Source of the DNA: Rhodospirillales bacterium
Lineage (GTDB): Bacteria > Pseudomonadota > Alphaproteobacteria > Rhodospirillales > Casp-alpha2
Length of the DNA stretch: 5,939 nucleotides
NCBI GenBank assembly: GCA_018664265.1
Contig: JABJOR010000073.1
Location: forward strand, 1-5,939
Reading direction: 5' to 3'
Position 1 is the stretch's first letter; each line of letters begins with the position of its first letter. This document shows, in pieces, positions 1 to 5,895 of this stretch. Made by a program: the position numbers and the translations under genes. The notes beneath the pieces are model-generated. The model had not been told where the DNA came from. It ran no database searches and worked only from the letters and a program-made list of their open reading frames with translations.

Positions 1-385
1 AATCAAACATAGCCTGGGCACGTGCAGCAGCCTGTGGCTTGGTTCTGCGGCCGCTATCAAGTGCTTCATTCAAAGCAGCATAGGCACCAGTCAGGTCTGG
101 AAGAGCATCTTCTGAAATATCACGATCTTCAACAGCCTGAGGTCCAGGAAGTTCAAAATCAGCCATTGCAATTTCTTCAGCTTTTGCTGCAAAGAAGTTG
201 GCATCTTTCCAATCTTTTTCAGCGGCTTCAGCATAAGCAAGGTCTACATATTCTTGATGTAGGGCCTTGGCAAATGGCCAGTTCTCGATTTCCATCATGC
301 TTACTTCGTCGATATCGACAGTACCGCAAGCTGCCATTAGTGGCATGAGCATCGCCAGTGCCATTGCTTTCATGGTTAGTTTCAT
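1..385 (-). CDS. Lipoprotein, probable N-terminal part of an OmpA-family outer-membrane protein (3' end beyond window)
   Basis: Reading the minus strand from the ATG at 385-383 gives 128 uninterrupted codons to the window edge, so the gene is cut at its C-terminus. The start is well supported: an AGGAGG Shine-Dalgarno lies 8 nt upstream. The protein begins MKLTMKAMALAM, a short basic and hydrophobic signal peptide, and continues PLMAACG, a lipobox-like cleavage site with the lipidated Cys at residue 20 (Met at -3 is a slightly unusual residue). The mature part is acidic and alanine-rich, with HQEYVDLAYAEAAEKDW (about 43-59), a DANFFAAKAEEIA helix (about 61-73) and a late AAARAQAMFD segment (about 119-128). 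From memory, alphaproteobacterial OmpA-family proteins have this kind of N-terminal helical region, with Y.ayAeaE..DW..A..FA.KA-like and AA.AQ..FD motifs, before the peptidoglycan-binding OmpA domain. That domain would lie outside the window, so the OmpA assignment is inference; lipoprotein export is firm. Transcribed divergently from the HAD gene. Confidence 0.8.
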   Translation of the reverse strand, partial: MKLTMKAMALAMLMPLMAACGTVDIDEVSMMEIENWPFAKALHQEYVDLAYAEAAEKDWKDANFFAAKAEEIAMADFELPGPQAVEDRDISEDALPDLTGAYAALNEALDSGRRTKPQAAARAQAMFD

Positions 386-393
386 TGATTAAA

Positions 394-399
394 CCTCCT
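394..399 (-). promoter_or_regulatory. Strong Shine-Dalgarno for the lipoprotein gene
   Basis: The minus strand reads AGGAGG, a perfect anti-16S match, with 8 nt to the ATG at 385. It fixes the start codon of the left-hand partial gene and is the strongest ribosome binding site in the window, consistent with an abundant envelope protein. Confidence 0.85.
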
Positions 400-457
400 G
401 ATAATAATTGTTTTTTTGATTGTTCTAAAAGTTTCTTAATTTGCAGACTGGGTGGTT

Positions 458-487
458 ATTATATCTACCTGTATTTATAAATGTTAC
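458..487 (-). promoter_or_regulatory. Candidate sigma70-type promoter for the lipoprotein gene
   Basis: On the minus strand a perfect TATAAT (-10, positions 463-458) is preceded after 18 nt by GTAACA (-35, positions 487-482; four of six matches to TTGACA). Transcription would start near position 450, giving a leader of about 65 nt that includes the AGGAGG site. A second, weaker pairing exists just upstream (TTTACA at about 510-505 with TAACAT). The AT-rich background makes chance -10 matches common, so this is a reasonable candidate and not a certainty. Confidence 0.45.
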
Positions 488-491
488 ATCT

Positions 492-520
492 CTATCCTAG
501 GTAGTGTAAACCAACTTTAC
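492..520. repeat. Two adjacent short palindromes, possible operator
   Basis: CTATCCTAGGTAG (492-504) is a CCTAGG-centred dyad with one unpaired base, and GTAAA-CCAAC-TTTAC (506-520) is a 5-bp inverted repeat around a 5-nt centre. They sit side by side, immediately upstream of the candidate -35 of the lipoprotein gene, where an activator or repressor might bind. I do not recognise the binding protein. Short dyads do occur by chance in AT-rich DNA. Confidence 0.35.
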
Positions 521-581
521 GACAGGACCAAGAGTTGAACGCACGTCAGGTTTTTATTAAAGCCTATATTTGTACATTTCT

Positions 582-676
582 ATATCAGTATATTTTCCAA
601 TATCCTATCCTCTTTTTTTATTATTAGCATTAAATAGAATCATAAAAAAGATGGAAATGTCCAATATCTGATATTA
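582..676. repeat. Cluster of related AATATC/CTGATAT motifs
   Basis: Three related elements lie here. AATATC-T-GATATT (663-675) is a perfect dyad around a single base. The minus strand at 594-582 reads AATATACTGATAT, the same motif in opposite orientation with one extra base. TCCAATATC is repeated exactly at 596-604 and 660-668, an offset of 64 bp, close to six helical turns. The arrangement resembles paired binding sites for a dimeric regulator in a divergent promoter region. Part of the second element (ATCTGATATTA, 666-676) recurs inverted upstream of pccB. Function is inferred only from symmetry and repetition. Confidence 0.35.
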
Positions 677-763
677 ATACCTTTAACATCAGCTTTTAGT
701 CTGCAAAATTTTGAATTAAAGTGATGTATATGTCTTTTAATAATATGTCTGTATTTATGATTT

Positions 764-1441
764 ATGGAAAAGCTTCGTTTAGCTGTATTTGATTGTGACG
801 GGACACTGGTTGATTCCCAGCAGGCAATTGTCAGGACGATGACTGCAACTTTTGAAGCTCACACCATTGAGCCTCCAGAACCTTCGTCAATTCGACGTAT
901 TATAGGTTTGCCGCTTGCTCAGGCTATCGAATGCTTGTTACCTGAAGGCAGCCTAAATAACAGCGCTGATATGGTTGATACATACAAACATATGTTTTAC
1001 GATCAGTGTGTCGCTGGGAATGTTGAAGAACCGCTATTTCCTGGGGTGGTTGATGTACTGGACCTTCTGACAAATGATGGTTGGTTGCTAGGCATTGCAA
1101 CAGGAAAAGCGATGCGAGGCTTAAAAGCTACTCTGGAGCCATATGGATTACTTGATTATTTTGTTACCTTACAAACCTCAGATGTCGCATTAGGCAAACC
1201 CAATCCGGATATGCTGCATCGTGCCATGGAAAATACGGGCGTAGATGCGGTTAATACTGTTATGATTGGTGATACGACGTTTGATATTGATATGGCCTGC
1301 AATGCTGGCACAAAAGGCATTGGTGTCTCTTGGGGGTACCATGAGGCTAAAGAATTGCACCAATCAGGCGCAAGTTGTGTAATTGATACTTTCGAAGCCT
1401 TGCCCAAGGCACTGGAACACTTAACGGAGAATATAAGATGA
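764..1441 (+). CDS. HAD-superfamily phosphatase, phosphoglycolate phosphatase-like (subclass IA)
   Basis: A 225-residue haloacid dehalogenase-type hydrolase. All four catalytic motifs are intact: motif I FDCDGTLVDS with nucleophile D10 and acid/base D12; motif II IATGK with T113; motif III LGKPNP with K145; and motif IV MIGDTTFDID with Mg2+-binding D170 and D174. The insertion between motifs I and II (about 18-90) is the helical cap of subclass IA, seen in Gph and beta-phosphoglucomutase-like enzymes. The expected reaction is hydrolysis of a small phosphate ester in the cytoplasm; phosphoglycolate is a guess, since cap specificity cannot be read here. The ATG at 764 is the first possible start because an in-frame TGA lies at 758-760; no Shine-Dalgarno is visible, so translation may be weak or near-leaderless. 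The stop overlaps the AsmA start by four bases (ATGA), indicating co-transcription and probably translational coupling. HAD phosphatases often sit next to ATP12 genes in alphaproteobacteria. Confidence 0.9.
   Translation: MEKLRLAVFDCDGTLVDSQQAIVRTMTATFEAHTIEPPEPSSIRRIIGLPLAQAIECLLPEGSLNNSADMVDTYKHMFYDQCVAGNVEEPLFPGVVDVLDLLTNDGWLLGIATGKAMRGLKATLEPYGLLDYFVTLQTSDVALGKPNPDMLHRAMENTGVDAVNTVMIGDTTFDIDMACNAGTKGIGVSWGYHEAKELHQSGASCVIDTFEALPKALEHLTENIR
1426..1429 (+). promoter_or_regulatory. Ribosome binding site inside the HAD gene for the AsmA gene
   Basis: GGAG lies 8 nt before the ATG at 1438, inside the last codons of the HAD gene. It favours this ATG over the in-frame ATG three codons later (1447), and together with the ATGA overlap it suggests coupled re-initiation. 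Confidence 0.65.
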
Positions 1442-3516
1442 GCCGAATGATCAAGATAATTGGCGGCATAGGTATTTTGTTAATAGCATTGCTGGTTGCT
1501 GCTGTTGCGATGCTCAAATCTATGGATTTTAACGAATACCGTGAATTGATTGCTGAAAAAGCCAAGGAAGCGACAGGGAGAGATTTGACGATCGCAGGTG
1601 ATCTGGAATTAAACATCTCGTTATCTCCGTCTATTTCCGTTGATGGCGTTACATTTGGAAATGCAAAGTGGGGAAGTGATGCGCAAATGTTGTCCATGGA
1701 CACGTTTGCCGCAGAAGTTGCTCTGCTTCCACTGATTAGTGGCGATATTCAGGTCAAACGCGTCGTTCTTAAAGGTGTGAAGGTTCTGTTGGAAACCAAT
1801 AGTGATGGTAAGCCAAACTGGGAGTTTGATATTGCCCAAATGGAAAATGAAGGGGAGGCTAGCAGCTCTTCCGATGGTGGTTCTCTTCCTGTAGTTCATA
1901 CATTACAGATCAGAGATGTCAGTCTTGTCTATAAAGACGGGGTGACTGGGGATACGCAAAACCTTTCTCTTCCGGTGTTTGATTTGTCTGCCTCCAGCTC
2001 CAGTTCACCGATGCAGCTTGCTCTTGAAGCCATGATTAATAATGAAATCATTAAGATCAGTGGTAATCTTGGTTCTACAGATGTTCTAAGCAGCAACAAG
2101 ATGTTCCCGGTTAAACTGGATGTTGCAGCCCTTGGTGCTTCAATCAATCTTGATGGAACCATATCCAGTCCGCGCGAAGGCAAGGGCGTCAATATGGGGT
2201 TTTCAGTCACAGGGGATGATTTTGCCGCAATTGCTGACCGTGGCATGATGTTAGCTGGCATTGAAGGTGGTGCCCCGCTTCCTGCAAAGGCGTTCTCAAT
2301 AGCAGGGGCTTTGCGTGATGGCGATAACACATATTCCGTTGATGGTTTGCGCCTTAAAATTGGCGGTAGTGACCTTGGTGGAAACCTGTCAATAAACCTG
2401 TCTGGTTCAGTTCCCGGTATAAATGCTGATCTATCATCAGAGAAATTTGATTTGGCCGATGTTACGGTTCAATCGGAAGGACAAGCAGCTCAATCTGATG
2501 CGGCAGCGACTTCTGGAACAGACGATGGTCGAGTCTTTCCAAATGATCCGTTACCACTTGATGGGTTGAAGGCGGCAAATGCTGAAATCAACTTTTCCGG
2601 CAAAACGATATTGGCACAAGGTATAGAGCTTACCGACGTTAACGTATCACTTGCATTGAATAATGGACGTTTGTCTGTCTCCCCTCTGGAGGCAACGTTT
2701 GCTGATGGGCGAATTGGTGGTGATATAAATCTTGATGGTTCAAACAAGACTGCAAAACTTGATCTTAAGGTTACGGCGTCCCAAATCGATTATGGAAAAA
2801 TATATAAAGCAAATGCTGGCGATGAAATGATCAAAGGTAAGGCTGATTTGGATATAAACCTTAATGGGGCTGGTGCGTCTGTTCGTTCCTTAATGGCTGG
2901 CCTGAATGGCAAACTGCGTGTGAAAACAGAAAATGGCTACATTGACAGTGGTGCTCTGACCTTTGTAACAGGCCCCTTGGTTGCCTTGTTCGAAGGTGAA
3001 GATGCTAAAACTCTGCGTTGTGCTGTTGTTGACTTTGATATCGTCAAGGGCATGGCAAACAGCAAGGCCACAGTCTTTGAAACGGGCGGATTATCCATCG
3101 TTGGTGAAGGCAAGGTTGATTTGCGCGATGAAAAGCTGGATTTACATTTTGATCCTCGTGCCAAAAACGCGTCTCTGGCCTCGGCTGCCGAAATTGGCAT
3201 CGTTGTGACAGGCACCATGAAAGAACCATCCATTGGCCCTGATATGGGCGATGTCGCCATGGGGGCTGCTTCCTTGGCAGCAGGGGTTGCAACCGGTGGC
3301 CTTTCGACAATAGTCGGGATGGTTGTCGGCGCTGCATCTGATGCTGCTGATAATACAGATTACTGTGCTTTGGCACTTGCTGGTAAGCCTTTGAAAGCTG
3401 ATGAGCAAGCTTCCTCCAGTGGCTCAACTGATTCTGGTGCAACGACCGAAAAGAAAACCGAAGAACCAGAAACCAATGCTATTGGTGGCGTACTGAATAA
3501 TCTGTTTGGAAATTAA
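1438..3516 (+). CDS. AsmA-family inner-membrane-anchored periplasmic protein
   Basis: A 692-residue protein with one N-terminal membrane anchor (about 5-27, IKIIGGIGILLIALLVAAVA) and a large periplasmic body. After the anchor comes the family signature: MDFNEYRELIAEKAKEATGR followed by LTIAGDLELNISLSPSISVDGV and LLPLISGDIQVKRVVLKG (to about 113). The middle is beta-rich and carries recurring hydrophobic strands ending in NL(D/S/N)G (about 237, 320, 431, 474). The C-terminal AsmA region spans about 485-600 (LNGKLRVKTENGYID, CAVVDFDI, GEGKVDLRDEKLDLHFDPR). A glycine/alanine-rich hydrophobic stretch (about 606-634), a second Cys (643) and a low-complexity Ser/Thr/Glu linker (about 654-680) follow, ending in AIGGVLNNLFGN. 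AsmA-like proteins are linked to outer-membrane assembly and to phospholipid movement between membranes; their beta-groove fold is related to TamB/YhdP and eukaryotic bridge-like lipid-transfer proteins. Which lipid or client this one serves cannot be seen. Second gene of a three-gene unit. Confidence 0.88.
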   Translation: MSRMIKIIGGIGILLIALLVAAVAMLKSMDFNEYRELIAEKAKEATGRDLTIAGDLELNISLSPSISVDGVTFGNAKWGSDAQMLSMDTFAAEVALLPLISGDIQVKRVVLKGVKVLLETNSDGKPNWEFDIAQMENEGEASSSSDGGSLPVVHTLQIRDVSLVYKDGVTGDTQNLSLPVFDLSASSSSSPMQLALEAMINNEIIKISGNLGSTDVLSSNKMFPVKLDVAALGASINLDGTISSPREGKGVNMGFSVTGDDFAAIADRGMMLAGIEGGAPLPAKAFSIAGALRDGDNTYSVDGLRLKIGGSDLGGNLSINLSGSVPGINADLSSEKFDLADVTVQSEGQAAQSDAAATSGTDDGRVFPNDPLPLDGLKAANAEINFSGKTILAQGIELTDVNVSLALNNGRLSVSPLEATFADGRIGGDINLDGSNKTAKLDLKVTASQIDYGKIYKANAGDEMIKGKADLDINLNGAGASVRSLMAGLNGKLRVKTENGYIDSGALTFVTGPLVALFEGEDAKTLRCAVVDFDIVKGMANSKATVFETGGLSIVGEGKVDLRDEKLDLHFDPRAKNASLASAAEIGIVVTGTMKEPSIGPDMGDVAMGAASLAAGVATGGLSTIVGMVVGAASDAADNTDYCALALAGKPLKADEQASSSGSTDSGATTEKKTEEPETNAIGGVLNNLFGN

Positions 3517-3518
3517 GT

Positions 3519-4217
3519 GTGAGCAAAAAACGTTTTTATGAGGCCGCGACAGTTGCTGATCTGGATCAGGGCTGGGGGATAGAGCTTGACTGTCGGGGTG
3601 TGCGTACACCATCAGGAGGCGTTCTTAGCGTTCCTGTGCGGGCGCTGGCAGAAGCCATGGCACAGGAATGGAATGCACAGGGTGAAAACGTTATACCATC
3701 CTCTATGCCTTTGTGTGGACTGGTTAATGCAACCATTGATCGGATTACTATCCAGCCTGAGGTTTTTCATAATCAGATTGAAGAATATTCAAAAACTGAT
3801 CTGATTTGTTATTGGGCAGAGAACCCAACAGATCTTTTGAAACTTCAACATGATACATGGCAGCCATTAATCGATTGGATGAAGCATCGATTCGGCGCTG
3901 AATTTCGGGTAACCCAGGAAATTGTTCATCTGACGCAACCTGATGACGCTATTACAATCGTACGAAAAGAAATAGAATCTTATGCTCCCTTTCACCTAGC
4001 TGCCTTTACAGATATGGTTACTACATTGGGGTCGGTCATAATCGCTCTGGCACTTTATCATAATCACCTAAGTGTAGAGCAGGCTTTTAATGCAGCATTT
4101 CTTGATGAGTTATATCAGGCAGACAAATGGGGGGATGATTTAGAAGCTGTCCAACGTCGTGAAGGATTGCGTTCTGATCTTGAATCGACCACGAGATTTC
4201 TTGCACTTCTGGGATAA
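3519..4217 (+). CDS. ATP12-family F1-ATPase assembly chaperone
   Basis: A 232-residue protein, within the normal size for bacterial ATP12 homologues. Recognisable segments in order: KRFYEAATVADLDQGWGIELDCRGVRTP N-terminus (about 4-31), ALAEAMAQEW (42-51), TDLICYWAENP (93-103, with Trp where the family often has Arg), LQHDTWQPLIDW (109-120), FRVTQEIVHLTQP (129-141), and the C-terminal WGDDLEAVQRR (204-214) with the family's conserved acidic/RR motif. In mitochondria Atp12p binds the F1 alpha subunit before hexamer assembly; the bacterial protein is presumed to do the same for AtpA in the cytoplasm, although the atp operon is not nearby. The start is GTG at 3519, two bases after the AsmA stop; no in-frame ATG exists near the N-terminus and the family motif begins at once, so GTG is well supported. 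The Shine-Dalgarno is weak (GGA at 3509-3511 region), fitting coupled translation. It ends with tandem TAATAA stops. Confidence 0.9.
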   Translation: MSKKRFYEAATVADLDQGWGIELDCRGVRTPSGGVLSVPVRALAEAMAQEWNAQGENVIPSSMPLCGLVNATIDRITIQPEVFHNQIEEYSKTDLICYWAENPTDLLKLQHDTWQPLIDWMKHRFGAEFRVTQEIVHLTQPDDAITIVRKEIESYAPFHLAAFTDMVTTLGSVIIALALYHNHLSVEQAFNAAFLDELYQADKWGDDLEAVQRREGLRSDLESTTRFLALLG

Positions 4218-4256
4218 TAATCAGCGAAAGATCAAGAAAAGTGATTCAAATTGCTG

Positions 4257-4276
4257 GATTGCTGCGTCGCAGCATC
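4257..4276. repeat. GC-rich palindrome after the ATP12 gene; weak terminator candidate
   Basis: The core TGCTGCGTCGCAGCA (4260-4274) is a perfect dyad around one base. As RNA it could fold into a GCTGC/GCAGC stem with a GTC loop, extended by GAT/ATC with one bulged T. It stands out in an AT-rich spacer and lies about 40 bp past the ATP12 stop, so it may end transcription of the upstream unit or act as a protein site ahead of pccB. There is no T-tract after it on either strand, so it is not a standard intrinsic terminator. Confidence 0.35.
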
Positions 4277-4286
4277 GTAAATTGTA

Positions 4287-4321
4287 TTAACTTTAAAATA
4301 TCCATTTCTGTAATATCAGAT
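4287..4321 (+). promoter_or_regulatory. Possible pccB promoter/operator containing a shared 11-base motif
   Basis: TAATATCAGAT at 4311-4321 is identical to the minus strand of 676-666 in the divergent region. Its TAATAT could serve as a -10, with TTAACT (4287-4292) as a poor -35 at 18 nt. TCTG/CAGA arms (4307-4310 and 4317-4320) make the site weakly symmetric. The 127-bp gap between the ATP12 stop and pccB, with tandem stops, favours a separate promoter here, but the hexamers are only four of six matches each. Confidence 0.3.
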
Positions 4322-4344
4322 CAGGGAAAACAGGCATACCACAC

Positions 4345-5877
4345 ATGCATAAAATCATACGACAATTAGAAGAAAAACGCGAAGGTGCCCGGATGGGCGG
4401 CGGCAAGCGTCGAATTGACGCACAACATTCAAAAGGCAAACTGACTGCGCGTGAACGTATAGACATGCTATTCGACAAAGACAGCTTTGAAGAATGGGAC
4501 ATGTTTATGGAACATCGCTGTACTGATTTTGGTATGGATGAAGACTCAATTCCCGGCGATGGTGTTGTTACCGGATATGGAAACATCAATGGTCGTCAGG
4601 TCTTTGTGTTCTCACAGGATTTCACCGTGTTTGGTGGCTCACTGTCGGCTTCCCATGCCCAGAAAATTTGCAAAATCATGGATCAGGCCATGAAAGTCGG
4701 TGCCCCTGTCATCGGTCTTAATGATTCTGGTGGAGCCCGCATTCAGGAAGGGGTAGACAGCCTTGCAGCCTACGCCGAAGTGTTTCAGCGTAATGTTATG
4801 TCTTCCGGTGTTATCCCACAGATTTCCATGATCATGGGACCTTGTGCTGGTGGAGCGGTTTATTCTCCGGCCATGACAGATTTCATCTTTATGGTGGAAG
4901 ACAGCTCGTACATGTTTGTGACGGGGCCGGATGTGGTTAAAACCGTGACCCATGAAGAAGTAACCCATGAAGAACTTGGTGGCGCGTCCACCCATACCTC
5001 AAAATCTGGTGTTGCAGACAAATCGTTTGAAAATGATGTCGATGCATTGCTTTTCCTGCGCCGTTTCATTGACTTTTTGCCATCCAATAATGAAGAAAAA
5101 CCGCCAGTAAGAGAAACCCCGGATGAGCCAACTCGTATGGAAATGTCGCTCGACACTTTGATACCGGACAATCCAAACAAGCCTTATGACATGATGGAAT
5201 TGATCAAGAAGGTTGTGGATGAAGGCGATTTCTTTGAAATTCAGCCGAATTATGCAGGCAATATCATTATCGGGTTTGCTCGTATGGAAGGTTCGACTGT
5301 TGGGATTGTCGCTAACCAGCCAATGGTTTTGGCCGGCTGTCTGGATATTAATTCTTCCATCAAGGCCGCTCGCTTCGTTCGGTTCTGTGATTGCTTTAAT
5401 ATTCCCATCGTAACCCTGGTTGATGTTCCGGGCTTCATGCCGGGCACCTCACAAGAATATGGTGGTATTATTAAACATGGTGCCAAGCTGCTTTATGCTT
5501 TTGCCGAGGCTACTGTGCCAAAAGTAACTGTCATTACCCGTAAGGCTTATGGTGGTGCCTATGATGTGATGAGCTCCAAGCATTTACGCGGTGATGTGAA
5601 TTATGCCTGGCCGACAGCAGAAATTGCCGTGATGGGACCAAAGGGCGCCGTTGAAATCATTTTCCGCAAGGATATCGGCGACGAAAAGAAAATTGCCGAG
5701 CGCACCGAAGAATATCGTGAACGCTTTGCCAATCCTTTCGTTGCTGGAAGTCGTGGCTTTATTGATGATGTCATCATGCCGCATAACACGCGCGCTCGCA
5801 TATGCAAATCATTACGTATGCTGAGTAATAAATATTTAGAAAATCCGTGGAAAAAACACGGCAACATGCCACTTTAA
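4345..5877 (+). CDS. pccB: Propionyl-CoA carboxylase, beta (carboxyltransferase) subunit
   Basis: A complete 510-residue carboxyltransferase subunit. It transfers CO2 from carboxybiotin on the alpha subunit to propionyl-CoA, forming methylmalonyl-CoA; cytoplasmic, alpha6beta6 in known PCCs. The N-terminus matches PccB proteins ([29 protein letters not shown] to residue 40; EHRCTDFGM at 56-64; [13 protein letters not shown] at 89-101). The two crotonase-like halves carry the glycine-rich oxyanion-hole/CoA segments: SGGARIQEG (128-136) and [16 protein letters not shown] (165-180) in the N-half; [17 protein letters not shown] (360-376) and [17 protein letters not shown] (401-417) in the C-half. 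D407 appears to align with the Asp that favours propionyl-CoA over other acyl-CoAs in Streptomyces PccB (D422, from memory). The C-terminal WKKHGNMPL ending is the usual one, so the gene is intact. The Shine-Dalgarno is modest (AGG at 4332-4334, 10 nt spacing). pccA follows after 18 bp. Confidence 0.97.
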   Translation: MHKIIRQLEEKREGARMGGGKRRIDAQHSKGKLTARERIDMLFDKDSFEEWDMFMEHRCTDFGMDEDSIPGDGVVTGYGNINGRQVFVFSQDFTVFGGSLSASHAQKICKIMDQAMKVGAPVIGLNDSGGARIQEGVDSLAAYAEVFQRNVMSSGVIPQISMIMGPCAGGAVYSPAMTDFIFMVEDSSYMFVTGPDVVKTVTHEEVTHEELGGASTHTSKSGVADKSFENDVDALLFLRRFIDFLPSNNEEKPPVRETPDEPTRMEMSLDTLIPDNPNKPYDMMELIKKVVDEGDFFEIQPNYAGNIIIGFARMEGSTVGIVANQPMVLAGCLDINSSIKAARFVRFCDCFNIPIVTLVDVPGFMPGTSQEYGGIIKHGAKLLYAFAEATVPKVTVITRKAYGGAYDVMSSKHLRGDVNYAWPTAEIAVMGPKGAVEIIFRKDIGDEKKIAERTEEYRERFANPFVAGSRGFIDDVIMPHNTRARICKSLRMLSNKYLENPWKKHGNMPL

Positions 5878-5886
5878 AAAGGTAGT

Positions 5887-5891
5887 AGGGA
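5887..5891 (+). promoter_or_regulatory. Ribosome binding site for pccA
   Basis: AGGGA lies 4 nt before the ATG at 5896, within the 18-bp pccB-pccA gap. The short spacing and lack of any terminator indicate that the two subunit genes are transcribed together. Confidence 0.55.
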
Positions 5892-5895
5892 AACG

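Larger units (their letters stand above)
386..763. other. AT-rich divergent intergenic region
   Basis: This 378-base stretch separates the minus-strand lipoprotein gene from the plus-strand HAD gene. I see no credible protein-coding ORF and no recognisable structured RNA. It holds the lipoprotein Shine-Dalgarno and candidate promoter, a palindrome pair at 492-520, a 9-base direct repeat (TCCAATATC at 596-604 and 660-668), and a near-perfect AATATC/GATATT dyad at 663-675. A promoter for the rightward genes must lie here, or no further upstream than here, but I could not find a convincing -35/-10 pair: TAATAT at 741-746 has only a poor -35 (TTAAAG at 716-721, 19-nt spacer). Confidence 0.7.

Noticed and set aside
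22..348. A 108-codon plus-strand ORF opposite the lipoprotein gene
   Set aside because: Its protein is Gln/Leu/His-rich with no family resemblance, and it lies antisense to a reading frame with a clear signal peptide, lipobox and strong ribosome binding site.
683..698. A CtrA-like TTAA-N7-TTAA site in the divergent spacer
   Set aside because: TTAA at 683-686 is followed after 7 nt by TTTT, not TTAA; half-sites of this kind are expected by chance in AT-rich DNA.
386..763. A small RNA or riboswitch in the large spacer
   Set aside because: No extended stem structures, conserved riboswitch cores or terminator-like stem plus T-run could be found by eye.
745..792. A 15-codon ORF overlapping the HAD start, considered as a leader peptide
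   Set aside because: No ribosome binding site, no run of regulatory codons, and no attenuator hairpin follows.
1156..1899. Several minus-strand ORFs of 80-120 codons under the HAD and AsmA genes
   Set aside because: They are antisense shadows with no ribosome binding sites and no recognisable domains; the plus-strand frames carry complete catalytic or family motifs.
3044..3442. A 132-codon minus-strand ORF under the AsmA C-terminus
   Set aside because: Low-complexity Gln/Arg/Pro-rich product expected from the reverse of Gly/Ala/Ser codons; no start signals.
4218..4344. A TTTGCAAA-type site, as bound by the PccR regulator of propionyl-CoA carboxylase in some alphaproteobacteria
   Set aside because: No TTTGCAAA or close variant is present in the spacer upstream of pccB.
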